From Saururus chinensis (lineage: Eukaryota; Streptophyta; Magnoliopsida; Piperales; Saururaceae), in NCBI GenBank assembly GCA_035235625.1, contig CP141143.1, forward strand, positions 25,279,092 through 25,343,091: a stretch of 64,000 nt of DNA, given 5' to 3'. Position numbers and translations under genes: made by a program. Positions within the stretch are counted from its first letter, which is position 1; every line of letters starts with the position of its first letter. This document shows positions 11,594 through 25,450 of the stretch, piece by piece. The notes beneath the pieces were generated by a model. The model searched no databases. It was given only the letters and a program-made list of their open reading frames with translations, and was not told the DNA's origin.

Positions 11594-12560
11594 ATTCGTT
11601 TATCTAGTGAATTATCTAAGTACTTAGAATAGTGCTTTTTTTGGTCCTAAGTTCTTTAAAGAATATATTATAGGAGTTTCAGTGTTTAATAACAAGCTAC
11701 TTTCCAGAAAAAAAAAAAAAAAACTATTTATAAGGAGCACATCTAGTATTTGGTAGATGTACAACTAGTTGCCCATTCAATGCTAGCTATTATAACATGC
11801 TAAGAAGTTTCCTTCTTCTATTGTAAATGAAGGGAACACAAATTTTGTTCTTTTTGTCTTCTTTATTTGTTGATTTAGGTAGTATACTTGGTTCACCATT
11901 GATAGCACAAGCTATAAAAAGTGCTAAATTTGTTAGTTGTTAGTGAGGGTTGAGCTGCCCATTATGTGAGTATGGAATGTTTATATAATAAGATGACCTG
12001 CCCTTTTTCCTGGAGTATCCTTTTAGTTATTTTGAATCCTTCATTCTTTTAGCTTGAGTTCACCCTTTTTCATCTTTGACAATATTATCAAGTTCAAGAC
12101 AAATGCTTTCTCACAAGAGCTTCAAAGTCATGAGTTAAATCTTAAATTTGGCAATCTGCTGCTCTAGCGATAAATCATTTTCACAAGGCAATTTTTCCCT
12201 GTATTTTTCCTCACGACTCTTTAGCTAATCGATCACTAACTTTTAGCTTCGTTTTACACATAGCAATTTCAGGTGCCAATCGATCAATCATGTTGTCATT
12301 TTTTTTTAAAGTTATATTTTTCACTATCTAAATCTCTAATCTTCACCATTCTTTCACCTAACTTCTCTTTTACCCTAATGTGTGTGAATGTCATGTGTGT
12401 GCATGTTTTTACCTAAAAATATACGGATTTGAGTCTTTTTTTTGTTCCACCTTCATAAATCCATATTCAGACCGTAAACTGACTCAAAAATTCATATTTT
12501 ATGACATTGTTTTGATCACGACAATAAGCCAATATATGACATAAGGACACTTATGTTCAT
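11594..12560 (+). repeat. Intergenic DNA and family A copy 2
   Basis: From 11,594 to about 12,130 I see only AT-rich sequence with a poly-A run at 11,706. From about 12,130 to 12,560 the sequence matches the 3,170-3,720 block (GATCGATC motifs, then GTGTGCATGTTTTTACCTA), confirming a dispersed family. Confidence 0.45.
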
Positions 12561-12790
12561 ACAACTAGCTGTAGTTGTGGTAATGGTGGTGGCAGTGGCG
12601 GGGAAAGTGGTGGTGACGGTGGCTGTGGTGGAGGTGATGGCAGTAGCAAAGGTGGCAGTGGAAATGGCAATGGCGATGGTGGTGGTGGCAGTGATGATTG
12701 AGACAGTGGTGGCGGTGATGAAAGCGACGATGGTGGCAGCAATGGCAGCGACAATATCGACACTAGGAATATTAAAGGCATAAGTATTTG
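12561..12790 (+). other. GGT/GGC-rich triplet tract with Gly-rich frame
   Basis: Imperfect GGTGGTGGCAGT triplets run for about 200 bp. One plus frame reads Gly/Ser/Asp-rich with in-frame stops; the 12,553-12,783 frame reads Val/Ala/Met-rich. Neither has a domain. The tract directly follows family A copy 2. Confidence 0.4.
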
Positions 12791-14079
12791 ATGTGTTGAT
12801 TTTCTCCCAAAATCTATGGGTTGAGAAGTTTTTGGGCTAATTTTCTGCTCATTTATACTCTAATTTCTCTTTCCCAGTTGCACCAAAGAGTGGGAACTGG
12901 GGAATTTTTAAAAGATTAATTTCCTTCCACTTTCCACCAATCCAAACAGAGCCTAAGATCCCCCCCCCTCCCCCCACCAAACCAAATCTTTTCAACCATG
13001 TTTTGATCCAATTTTCAAAAGGGAAATTTCCAAGATACACTAGCTCATTGCCTATTTAGGTATCCATTGCCAATGGATAGATTCAACGCATCTCCGCCTC
13101 TTCACCCGCCCACTAAACTATATACCCGCTTATTAGGGTTTTCATTCCCTTTTCCCATTTCATTTAAACTGCTAATAATAACTTTGATAATATGTCTAAG
13201 TTATCTTGGGCCCATGACTGCATTCAGTTCACTATGTCTTAGACATGTACATCAGTCCTCTTAATAGTCTAAGTTGGACCCTCACATCAAAGTATATTCC
13301 ATTTACCCTTTTAGAACTTTTAATCAAGGTAATCTAGTATTTTTCTTAGCCAAATCGACTGAGTTGACTTCTAAGGAAAAATCACTCCTTTAGTCTCATG
13401 CTCTTGGCCAAACTTAGAAAGTATTGTCCACTCCTCCTAGTGGTCAATAGTCGAAACTTCCGTACTCCCATAATGGCTCAAGTTAACACTACCGCTAAAT
13501 CTCATGTTCGAAACTTTTATTAAATATAGAATAAGAAGAAAAAAATCAGAAGAATTTTGGGGTGTTACATTTATATGTCAATTATATTTCACATATTGTG
13601 CTTTATGGATGCTTGTACTTCTGGGGGAGGCTGGCGGTGTTGAAATACATATGGGGCCTATCCCAACTGCCAATGGTCTTTTGAGGTAGTCCCTAAGCAT
13701 TAAAATCCCAGTCCCATGGCTACCCAGCATATATCCCCCTTTCATATGACTGCCTATGATACTTCATAGCAAAAAAAATGTATAAAAATGGTATAAATTT
13801 GAATTATTTATTCATCAATATTTAACTTTGGAGAAAATGCTATTTTTGAATTGTGAGAATCTAACTATTTTTTTGAAATGTTGAACTAGTTTGAGACTGA
13901 ATTTCGCAAGCTAGTGTTGTGTTACATAGTTCATTTTTTTTATGGAATGCTAAATAATTCACTTGAGCTACTTACTATTTAAGTTGTCATGAGAAGCACG
14001 TAATGTAGCCTCTCAAATAAAGAATCTAATTTCTTCTCCCATTAGAGGTATGGACTAACTTTCTAAAGTAATTAAAGAA
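12791..14079. other. Unassigned intergenic DNA
   Basis: No coding or repeat signal I can name. Notable only for a C-rich tract at 12,957-12,978. Confidence 0.35.
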
Positions 14080-15831
14080 GAATGTGCCAAAATGACCCTT
14101 AAATATAATGTATCGCACAAAATATTTTCAACTTTCAAGTAATACACAAAATGGCCCTATGCACATGTAAACCTCTCTACACATGGCTTGAATTATTTAA
14201 AAAATTAATTTCTCATTTATTTCTTTTTAACTTCAACAACTCACTATTTTTCATTTTTACCACCTTTGGCTACACCACCTCTACCACAGGCTCTGCCACC
14301 TCCACTACCAACTTCGTCATCTTCACCGCTTGCTTCATTTCATCTGATTTTGTCTTCACCTTCTCCACTACTGTCACATTCCCCCCCCCTTTTTTCCACC
14401 TCCACCTCTTCTTTTTCCTCCTCACCTCCTCCTCTTCCTCCCCCTCCCTCGCTCCACTCCTACTCTTTCTCTCTCCTCTTCTCCTCCTCCTCTCCTCCTC
14501 TCTATCTACCTCCCATTTTCCTCCTCAGTTACCTTCTCTTTCTCCCTATCGGAATCTAAAAGTGGATCTATTAAAAATTAGATTTTTTTTATCAACAAGC
14601 TCAAATCTTAAAACTACAAGTGGGTTTTATTTATACTTGATTATGATCTTTCTGTAACACTAACCCAAACCTCGTAATCACAGTCGATATTCAGATTTGC
14701 TGCAATAAAGGGAATATAAGGTAACATTATGAGTGATAATGTTTTATGAACTATCTTAACAAGCTACATAGATAAAATAAAAAATAAAGCAAATTTTAAA
14801 CATACAAATGTTGACTATCGATTGTTAGATGTCGAATGTCTTGACTATTGACTATCATGCATTAGTAAAAGATTGTTAGAGCTAGAGAATAAGTTTATCA
14901 ATGCTGACACTGGAGAAGAAGGTGGCCTTCAGTTTTGGATGTTATGACAGTCAACAGTCAGGATATTCAATAACTCACATTCAACAGTCAAGACAAACGA
15001 CAATTTCATACTTAATTTTTTTTAATTTTTTTTATATATGTAATTAATTAAGATAGTTCATTTTAAATACTAATGGAGATATTGTCACTCATAATATTGT
15101 CTTATATCCCCTTTAGTGCAACAAATCTAAATGTGGATTGTCCACAGTCGACAGTAACTACAAGGTTTGGGTCAATGTTAGAGAAAGTGCAAAGTCAAGT
15201 ATAAATAAAACTCATTCTTAGTTTTGATTAGTTTAACATGTTTATGGGGTCATTTTTTAAGATTTGATCTTTTAGATAAAAAAATCAAATTTTTAATAGC
15301 TCCACCGGCTAGTTTATAATCGGTCTTGTTAGATTCTAGTAGGGAGGAAGAGCAGGCAACCAAGTAGGATAGAGAGGAGGGGAGGAGGAGGAGAGAGGAG
15401 AGAGAGGAGGAGAAGGAGGAGGAGAGGAGGGAAGGAAGAGGAGGGGAGGGGAGGGGAGGAGAGAAGGAAAAAGAAGAGGGGGAGGTGAAGAGAAGGAAAA
15501 AGAAGAGGAGGTGGCAGAAGAGGGGAGTAGGACAAGGTGACAGTAGCGAAGAATGTGAAGATGAAATTGGATGAAATAGAGCCAGAGGAGAAAACGACGA
15601 AGTTGGTGGTAGAGGTGGCGAAGCTGGTGGTGGAGCTGAAGTCGGAGGTGGTGGAAATGAGAAATAGCGAGTTGGTGAAGTTAAAAGGAAAGAAATGAGA
15701 AAGGGGTACTTTAGATAATTCATGTCACATGTGTAAAGGTTTACATGTGCATAGGGCCATTTTGTGTATTACATGAAAGTATGAGATATTTTGTGTAATA
15801 TATTATATTCAAGGGCCATTTTAGCACATTC
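14080..15831. mobile_element. Fold-back element with arms of about 700 bp
   Basis: The left end GAATGTGCCAAAATGACCCTT (14,080) is the inverted counterpart of the right end AAGGGCCATTTTAGCACATT (from 15,811). The match continues inward: ACACAAAATGGCCCTATGCA at about 14,144 is met by its reverse complement near 15,765, the pyrimidine-rich tract at 14,270-14,540 by a purine-rich tract at 15,370-15,640, and a segment near 14,650-14,745 by one near 15,080-15,180. Only a few hundred central bases are unpaired. The two Ser/Pro/Leu-rich open frames (14,151-14,657 plus; 15,250-15,723 minus) are mirror images of each other and not genes. No transposase is present. No clear target duplication was found. 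Confidence 0.8.
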
Positions 15832-15867
15832 CTCATATTTAAATGATTGTCAGAAGAGTTATTAATA

Positions 15868-16070
15868 TTCCCTCCATTCTAAATTAATATCTCCATTTGG
15901 CAAAAAAGTTTGTTCTATACTAATAGCTCCATTTGTTCAATTTAAGTGGTTGGGTACTTAAAAAAACGTATCATAAGCTTATTTTCCCTTCTCTTAGATG
16001 TGAGTTTCACCATTCGATAAAAACTAATATTTTTTTAAATATAACTATTAATATGGAATAGAATGAGTAT
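15868..16070 (+). mobile_element. Stowaway-like MITE, copy 1
   Basis: A block of about 205 bp opens with TTCCCTCCATTCTAAATTAA and ends TATGGAATAGAATGAGTA, the CTCCCTCC-type terminal repeats of Stowaway/Tc1-mariner MITEs. The interior has CAATTTAAGTGGTTGGGTAC, which recurs in reverse at 31,371-31,572. Confidence 0.7.
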
Positions 16071-16699
16071 TTAAACAATGTATCCTTGGGGAGAATTGCG
16101 TTTGCACCCGCACTCAATGGAGAGTTGTTTGTTGGCTTAAACCTCAAATACAAAGTTGCAATTCAGGTCATTTTGGAAAAATTTAGAAAAAAAAATTGTT
16201 ATTATATTTAAGACATAAATAATTAAAAAATTAATTAATTAATTAAAATTATAATAAATTATTATTTAGAAAATAGTAATGTGGGACAGTGGGATTATTA
16301 GTCTATTAGAACATAGATGAACACAAGATTTATACAAGAGGTAAAAACTAAAAGGCTTGTTATAATGAGTTCAGGTTCATGTGCGACTATGTGAACTATG
16401 CATCTTAGGCCATTAGATTTTAATCTAACGGTATATGATACTCAAGGGGCAAGTAGCCTTAGATAATTTACACCATTGGATCAAGATCCAATAGCGAGCC
16501 GAGGGGTAAAATTATTACGAGTTTTTTCCATATTACCTAGCTGAAGAAGTGAATATTCCATATTCCCTAGTTTTTTTACAAAAATACCACTAAAGCCGGA
16601 CTTACACGATATTAGAAATTTTTTGAATAGAAATACCCCTGGGTTAAGGTTTAGGGTTTTATATTGTGTAAACTCATTACACTATTGCATTTACACACA

Positions 16700-19600
16700 G
16701 ATGGCCACACCGACCGGCGATTTTGAAAGTCTGATTAGTGATATGCTAATACACAGTGTGAGTTTTGATTTTCAACCCATCCCACCAGGATTTCCAAAAA
16801 GTGACAATCGATTTCCAAAGTGCAATTAGTGAGACGTGAAAAACTCCGCAACGTCCGGTTTTTCTTGTTTATGATAGGCGATCTTGAAATTTTCTGCCTC
16901 ATAGCGAGTTTCAGTCGTGAAGTAAGGTTCTATCCGAGTGTATGCTGATGCGATCCCAGTAAAACAGTGAACTTTGACGAAAATCATCAGCCGATGGAGG
17001 GATTAATCCGGCTCGAATCAATTTCATGGTAAGGGCTTTCTCTAGCTCTAAATCGTATATTCGTATACACAATTTTTCATATATTGTGTTATGGAACACA
17101 CGACATAGTAATTTCATCTTGTCAGTAGTTTTTCATGTTATCAAGTATATGATATGTAATATATCGTGTTATCAATAATATGATATACGATATAGATGTC
17201 CTCCTATCGTGTATGCATAGCATACATAACATGCTATGAATATGCAAAAGAAAACATTCAATTATTGTGCTATCATGTCTAAGAAGGCATCATATCTTGT
17301 ATCCGATAATACGATATATGAATTTAGCATGCATTTGGTTGTTAGTTACATAATGTGAATGAACGCGACTCTTTGATTTTGGTTACAACCCATTGTTGAT
17401 ATATTTATGTATAACATCTTTTACAGACGAAGAGCTATAACAATACAGTCAAATAGCAGAATCAGTGAAGGTATCAAAAGAGAAGAAAGGAATTTATGGG
17501 AGGAGACCAGCTCTGGGAACTAACAGTTTCCCCGTTGGACTTAGACTATCAAAAGACCTCGTTGAATCGAGGCAATCTTGGAGGAGACTGGGTTCTACCC
17601 AGTATACGATTGCGAGTTAATAATTATCTATAGGTCGCTCCTAGACATTCTAATAGGTGAGTGTTGGGACGACTCACAAGAAGTTTTCAATATTCGGGGC
17701 AAAATACTACCCCTTGCAATCAAAGAAGCCTCACTAATAATGGATGTAAGTGCGAAAGAGAACCCGTTGAAGTTGGATAGTGTTGATGGGAAGGCTGCCC
17801 AAGGCAAAGGGCAATTCTTCAAAAAGTTCTTTGCAGGGAAGCAGCCGGAGAAGAATCTGATTGAAGTAATTTTGAAAGAAGTGGCAGACAACAGGCGAAT
17901 TGTCTCTAACAAGGACTTAGCACTGTTGGCCATCATGCATATGGGGGTCCTCGTTTTATTCACACAAGGCAACATATTTGTCTCCCCATCTCTGTGTGAC
18001 TTCATAGATGACATGACAGTTGTGGGGAGGTACAATTGTGTGGGGGTCATTTATAACTTGTTGATTCGAGGCATATCATCAACCCACCGAAAATCAGGAG
18101 TAGACGAGTACTCTACCATTGTCAAAATTCTCGTTGGGGCTTCATTTGTACTTCAGGTAAATATCGTATTATCCATAATACAATGGCTACAATGAGCATA
18201 CTATGGATAACATGATAGCATATACACACTTTAGGTATATCATCATATGAATCACACAATAGTGTACATATCATGTTTAAGAAAACACACTATGTAACAT
18301 GAAAGTGTACGTATCATGTTATCGGTCAGACGATGAAGTACTATATCGTGTATAGTCAATTACATGATGTGAGAATTGCGTGTAATCGATGACACAATGA
18401 GTTTAAAAATGTGTTATCCATGACATGACATACATGACATATGATCACTATTAACAAGATTGTTTTTCCTTGTCCACTAGGTGTGGTTTTCTTAGCATAC
18501 TTCTATATGGGCTCCTAGTTCTCCTCCATGTAGCCCAAAGGTGCAAGAGGTGGCCCAGGTTTATGCAACTGATGACGGACATGGAGAAGGCTGCAAAACT
18601 TGTCCCAACCGATAAAAAATTGAGGAAGAAGCTATTGGCTCATCACAGGAAGAGGAAGTGGTATGAGGAAATACTCGTTCAGCTCAAGGCAAATTCACAA
18701 GTGGTTATACAAATAATTTTGATTGCCGAAGAGGCCCACTTGACTGATGGCCACACATACCACAATATAGAGGACAACGGTTATCGTTCAAGCCCATCGT
18801 AGCCAAACATCAGGGCAATTCCAATCCGGCAAAGATGTCATTGACAACTTTGTCATGCTAGTGGATGTCATGGCCGGGATCGTTGACATGGTATTGGAGA
18901 AGGCCATCTTGTATGGGGAGCAAGGTTGGAGCACTGACAGTGTGCAAGTTGCACTCCAGAGGGTTAAAAATGCTCTCGAGGTGGCAACGAGCTTATTAGA
19001 TCAATTGCAACCCCCACTTGAACCGGAGAACAAGTAGTCGCACGAACCCCCTCAACCAGAGATCTTACATACAACAACCCCTCTACCAACAACTAAAGGA
19101 GAGACATCAGTTCGGGTCAAGGCCAAAGCTTCCAAATCAATTGAAGCTATTCACCAATCTACTTATAAAGAGCAAAGAAAATATGTCCCTTAGTCTATTG
19201 ATGAGGATTTTATTTTGCATAAGTATATTTTCGATTACACGATATTTTCTATTATCGTGTTAGTTTTGAGGTCATCATGTCATCATTCACATGCAAACAT
19301 ACATTGTCATTTTATAAGAAAACGATATGGTAGTGGTCATGTGAGCGATAACACGATCCTATATATTAACGTATTAGTTTCAATATGATAGGTTGACATG
19401 TGTTATCAATAACACACTTTGTTTGCATTTTGTGTATTTACTAATACAAATTGTTACATGTTATATGCAGAGAAAAGGAGCTGAAAACTGGCTCCCCAAA
19501 GAAAAAGAAGTGTCTGAAGGTTGAAAGGACAGTAATTATCAGATTTCTTAGGAAAATTAACGAGGAAGTGGTTCAATCTCGGGAGAAAAAATTAGGTTAA

Positions 19601-21190
19601 GTTTGGGAGGAGGAAGCGATGCACTAAAGTAAATAAAATTGAAGATAAAGAAGCGGAATGCTTCAGATGCTAGCCCCATCATACCTTACTACCCCCCATG
19701 CCTAGGAGGACGAGGTATACAGTGGCTAATCCACCTGATCATGCATCAAAGGGGGAGGAACCAACCAAGAAGGTGGCCGCTAAGGGTGCAAAGAAACCAA
19801 AGGGATATAGTAGCTACATTGCCAAGAAGATTGCAAAGATGTCTTGGCTAGCAAGGGAGGAACAGAAGGCAAAGTCAGGGGATGAAGTTCCATTGGCATC
19901 CGTCCCTTCCCCACATATTATCCCTCCACCAGAGGCATTTTCTACAAAGTCTCTAACCCTAAAAATGGTGAGATCAAATGTTGCTTTCAAGAGTGCCACT
20001 ATATTTTATAATACTGATCAAGTTGATCAGGAACTACGACAAAGTATCTGACATGTGATAGACATGGAAGAGCACATCGAGCAGCAAAAGACAAGGAGGA
20101 GGTCACTATGGTGCCACACATCTCCTTGATCTACAGATGGTGTTCCACATGGAGATTTTATGGGGTGAAGATTAGGAGATCATCTAGGACTTTTGGCATA
20201 CCCACACAAGGAATGGCTCATGGTGACGCTTCTCCACACTGATTATGTGTCTCTGCTTAGACAGGAGTGCATAACGAATGAGGTAATAATTAGTGAATAG
20301 TTAATTATCATGTTCTTGAACATACGTTGCATTATACAGCGTGTTATTAATCACATGATAGGTAAAAAGTGGCAAAGGCCACTTCTTTTATCCCATTATT
20401 GATAATACGAATCATCCACATCATTATATAAATAACACAATATTTTTAAAATGATATTCTTGTGTATAACTAGCGTATTTCTGATTACGTGACATATTTT
20501 ATGTTGTGTTCAAAGATAAATTCATAGGTCATGATTGTACTGACATAACGTATCGTACATCATGTTATCACTAACACTAATATTTTGTTGATGATTTTAG
20601 GTCATAGACGTCTTTAGCCAACTTCCAGAGGAGCGCAATATTAGATACCCCATACTTTATCCCAACTATTTTTTAGGGAGATTCGTGATCTAGCACTACT
20701 ACAACATTGGGAAGCAGCAGGCAAGGAGGAAATGTGCCCCAAAATCGTTGGAAACATGATGAAGAGGCTAAATGTTAACACCGAGAGTGGTTTCATTCTG
20801 ATCTACATCATTGACAATTTTCTTTTGCTAATTGCCCGATGCAGGGAGAAGTGGTTTAGGTGGTATAACCCACTGAAGGGTGACCACAATCACCACTTTG
20901 CAAAGGTGGACCATATTTGGAAATGTGTTGCCATAGAAATAGAAAGAGTCTTGCACATAAAGGGAACAACAAAGTGGCCATTGACGAAGATCAACAAATG
21001 CCCATATCAAGAGACGAATGAAGAATGTGGTGTGTTACTCATGTATTATGTAGCAAAGCTAGCTAGAAGAGTTCTTCAACCAAATTTTACCCAAGCAGAG
21101 ATCACAAATTTGGTCAGGCCATAGAATTGTGCGGCCATTCTTCGTAGGCAAATCAATCAGGAATTCAATCCAAAAGCGGATGAATTGTAA
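16700..21190 (+). pseudogene. Ulp1-like protein gene of the Mutator-like element
   Basis: A possible start is the ATG at 16,700 (MATPTGDFESLISDM). The frame at 17,578-18,195 has SNKDLALLAIMHMGVLVLF and STIVKILVGASFVLQ, resembling the N-terminal region of plant Ulp1-transposon proteins. Further pieces at 18,470-18,802, 18,855-19,037 (coiled-coil-like, GIVDMVLEKAILYGEQ) and 19,698-20,051 (Lys/Pro-rich) are joined by introns or broken. The last piece, 20,732-21,124, contains YQETNEECGVLLMYYVAKLA at about 21,004-21,063, matching the Gln...Asn...Cys-Gly-Val box of C48 cysteine peptidases. Stops and frame changes between pieces suggest decay, though some breaks may be introns. If active, such a protein would cleave SUMO-like conjugates; that is family knowledge, not shown here. 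Confidence 0.6.
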
Positions 21191-24100
21191 TCTGTTTTAC
21201 TATTTTTTTAGACTCTATGACAATACACAATTTATTAATTTCACTCAATTGTTTTAATTTCATTCCCTATCATGTAATCTATGGTAGTCAATTGAGTAAT
21301 CAACTATGCAACTTGACGTATGTCATGTTAGGAAAATGACGATCATCCAGTTGGTCGTGTAACTGAGAACATGACAATACATTGATCGCGTCACCAATAA
21401 CACAAGTTAAAGACAAGTCGTTTTAATTTCAGTCGTGTAACTACTAACACGTACTCATGTACGTGTGTCTAATATAGGATTCATATTGTGTAATCAGCAT
21501 GACACATATACGTAAGTCATGTTACTAATAACTTGAAGCCATATATAGTCGTCTAATATAGGTTATAGCTCGTGTAAGCACAACATACCAAGGTGTATGT
21601 CGTGTCATCATTCATATGACCGTTGTTTACGTCGTGTTAGGAAAAACACGATCTTCTAGTTGGCCGTGTATCCGATTAGACAAAGTATATTTAGGTCATG
21701 TCATATTAGTGTAATGATCGTGTGAATGAGAACACGACTATACGTTGATCGTGCCACCGATAGCGCGAGCTTCAAACAGGTCATGTGTCATATAGTGCAT
21801 ATCGTGTCACCGATAAAGTGTTACATGCCATGGTTTGAAACTTTTTCATGAGTTGAAAAATAGGAGACCCAAAAGACAGTTGTAGGGGAAAACACTTTCT
21901 TTTATTAATATTACTTGATGAGTTCATTACATAAACAAAATGACCTCAGTATATGCCAATGATACTATTCTTTACAAAACATAAAAAAATAAAAAAATAC
22001 ATCAATAGACCACCATCCATTCACTAAACACAATACTAAAAATAGCAAATTGTACACCAAGTAGATCTCTCTCATCATACACACTCTATCTAAAAGTTTC
22101 AGCATTTGTCTCTTGGAGGGTTTGCAGGCGCTCCTCCAGTTCCAATTGCAAGTGAAGGATTAATCATAGTCAATATAATAGACAATGAAAGTCAAATCTT
22201 TCTTAAGAAGATTGTACACCAACTATCTCTATGACCATAGCCTGGTGAGACATCAAGTAAAATGTGATTAGACAATTAGAACATTGAAATAACGCCAGAT
22301 TATGAGTCGTCCTCCCCAAAGGCAGATGAGGACTGCACTAGTCTCCTTATCTGCCTCATAGGGTGACGAAGTTAAGATTGGGTATTATTTATATGTCCAG
22401 ATTGCCCGGCGTTTTGCCCAGACAGCTAACCATACTATGCTCATGGAGACAGATGGTGTTTGATCTGTCCCAGTGGTGAAGTTCCCCATGGGTGCCAAAT
22501 GGTAATAGGAGGTGTAGATTTATAATTGCTAGTTTGGAAATGGATGCATCGAAAATTAGTGATGACTCCTCACAAATTGGTGATTCATACTTATGGAGTC
22601 TATGCTAGAAAGTGGATTGACTCTTCAGTAAATGGTGATGTCGAAAATTAGACTGACTCTTCAAAAATTGATCATTTATTTAATGTTATTATCATGTTAT
22701 CGATATTATGACGTTAATGATATCGTGTAATTGGAGACAAGTAGTTTAGAAAAAAAACATTATCTTCATTGAAGGTCTTTTCTTATCATGTAACTAGTAA
22801 CACATAAAGCCTTTGGGTGTGTTTCCAATTACATGATATGTATATAGTATAAAATGTTTACAAACAAAAAATCAAAATATCATGTTATCGACATCACGAT
22901 CCTTAACTTGGTCATGCTATCGATAACACAATACATAAACAAAATCGTGTTGCTAAGAACATGATTGTACAATGGCATTTCCTCCAATTAGTTAAAGAAA
23001 GGGGTAGAAAAGGCAACCCTGATTGGTGTTCTCCTTCCTTACATCGTTTTCCTACTCTTTTAGTTGCCCTCCTTCAACTTACACTTGGACCATCAGATAC
23101 ATTCAGAGGGTCCTCTTGTCCGTCGGTACAACGTTTTTGGTTGTGACCTAACTGCCCACATGCTCCACAATTGCATGGGGCTTTGACCTTTGGTTGTGAC
23201 TATCCAGTTTTCTGTGGACGTCCCTGCTGCTTGAGTGGGATAGGTGGGTTGAATGTAAACAGAACTCCAGTTGGTGCCCACTAGTGACTATCTATCATTG
23301 GGTATAAAGGCTCTCAATATGTCATTCTACCATTTTTTGCATTACTCAAACACAAAAGTGTTTGTTATTAATTGTTGTAATTGCATGTTTACACAAAAGT
23401 GTGGTTGTGTGCTCCCTTGTATGCTCAATTAACCAAGCTATAGACATTGACCTGACTTTTTTTAACATTGCATTAGCACTTTTAGACCTGCTTGAGCTGA
23501 GTGTTCTATATATTTTTCTAAGAAATGCAACATTGGTCCAGTGCTTTGAACCTATCTTATTTAGCCAAGTAAATGCTTCAAGATTTTGTTCTTTAATGTT
23601 ATTCATTGTTTCATCATACACATTATGTCTGAAAGTTTCATCTATCACATGGAGCTAGTTCTTTAGGTGGTTGCCTTTGAATCTATCCAACATATTTGCT
23701 ACCATATAATAGATGCAATATTCATGGTGTGTATAGGGAAAATACTGCTTAATAACATTTGCCAAGCCCTTCATTCTATCAGAACAATTGTATCCAACTC
23801 GGCTGGAGGATCAGAAAATAGATTATTTTTAAGCAAATTAAGAAACTAGCACCATGTTTTATCACACTCGTTCTCAACATCTACAAATGTGATGCATAAC
23901 ATATTATTGATCTTGTCTAGTGCAGTTGCTATCAATAGTTGACCAAGATACTTTCCTTTTAAGAAAGTCACATCTACCATTAGCAATAGCCTCAATGTTG
24001 TTCTGAAGGCTCTTGTAACCGGCTCAAACATCCCAAAGACTTTTAAAATCGTATCCCCCCATAGGTCCAGGAATATCACATGATCTAATTAGAACAACTA

Positions 24101-25450
24101 CACTTCTTGGGTTAATCGTTTCTATCTGAATTCTGTTGCAGGAAGTATGTGATAGGATTCATCTGGGTCCCTATCTATTAAATCAGTCGGTGCTTTACAT
24201 GCATGACAGAATATTAAGTTGTTAACATTCTAATAAAGGTTATACAACAAGTTAATATGTCGTGTTCCCAATAACACGACAATGTTCATAGTCGTGATTT
24301 TGTAAACCTGAACTGTTTTAGCATCATGTTCATGTTAACACGATAGGTAATTAGGTCGTGTTGTAAGAAAATGTGATGTAAGCTTTGCATGTGATCGTAA
24401 GCTCTACATGTGCCCGATAACATGTCATATTTAAATGTCATGTTACGGAACACACGATGCAAAAAATCTCATAAGTTTTCTTTACGTGTGTGCCAACATT
24501 TCTTGTAGTTTGCAGCAGTGTTTTAAAACCGGCCCGGACCAGCCGGTTGGGCCGGGTTTAACTGGACCCAGTTAATAATCCGAACTAGTTCATCTAGTTC
24601 AAGGGGTCAACATGACCCGACTGGGTCAATACAACCCGGCCGATTGAACCGGTGACCCGCTGACCTGAGTTGGTCCAGTTTATTGTTCTGTGATGAAAAA
24701 TTTTTATGTTTCAAGCGGGAGTTCACTCTCGCCCTATTAAATATATTACTAATACCTAAACCCACTGGCTACCACAATTTTGCTTTAAACATCTAACACA
24801 ACTATTTTATTTAATGCATATTTATCTACTTTACAACTATAACTTCAAAACGGTAGGGGAGGGATTCATACTCCAGATGTCATGCAACTGATTTACCTAC
24901 ACGACCCGCTGCGCTACAAAGATTTTGTGTATACATCATTATATTTAATCTAATATATAGGAAAACTGGGTCAACCCGGGTTGACCCGCGGTTAAACCCA
25001 ATTGACCCAACCCGGTGACCATTCCGGGTCAATGGCCGGGCTAGTTTTTAAAACTAGTTGGCAGTTATACCCCAGTGCTTCGAAATATATCTTGCTATAT
25101 TTTTCGGTGTAATGTCTATTGAATTCTAGAGGATGATCTCCTATGTTTGAAGCCCTTATGTAACAATTACAAGACTGATTGGAGCACTTTGCGATATATG
25201 TATTCCTGTTCTCATCCATAACACGATAAGTAAAATTCACCTTTGTTGCTAGGTCGATCAAAACCCTCTTGAAATGTAAATAATATCGTGTTATCGATAA
25301 CACACTTGTATACAGGTCGTGTTATTACATCTACGCTAAAAAGAATTAGTGTTATATTGCATATGTATTTCATATAATTAGTTATACGATATTATAAATA
25401 TCATATTTTTCTTCACACAATATTCTTTGAACTAAACACGATACGTTAGA
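17130..25450. repeat. Field of short palindromic TCGTGTTATCGATAACACGA-like motifs
   Basis: Introns and spacers of the Mutator-like element are packed with variants of this 20 bp inverted motif. Clear cases are 17,164 (TCGTGTTATC), 19,345 (GCGATAACACGAT), 19,400-19,415 (GTGTTATCAATAACAC), 24,260-24,279 (TCGTGTTCCCAATAACACGA) and 25,288-25,303 (GTGTTATCGATAACAC, a perfect palindrome). Further variants lie near 18,163, 18,318, 20,338, 21,432, 21,647, 22,690, 22,885, 22,918, 24,357 and 25,437. Copies are irregularly spaced and absent from the recognisable coding pieces. Confidence 0.75.

Noticed and set aside
12553-12783. Val/Ala/Met-rich 76 aa protein
   Set aside because: It is a frame through a GGT/GGC triplet tract; the opposite strand is equally open.
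14151-15723. Two open frames of 168 and 157 aa, Ser/Pro/Leu-rich
   Set aside because: They are mirror translations of the two arms of the fold-back element and have no domain.
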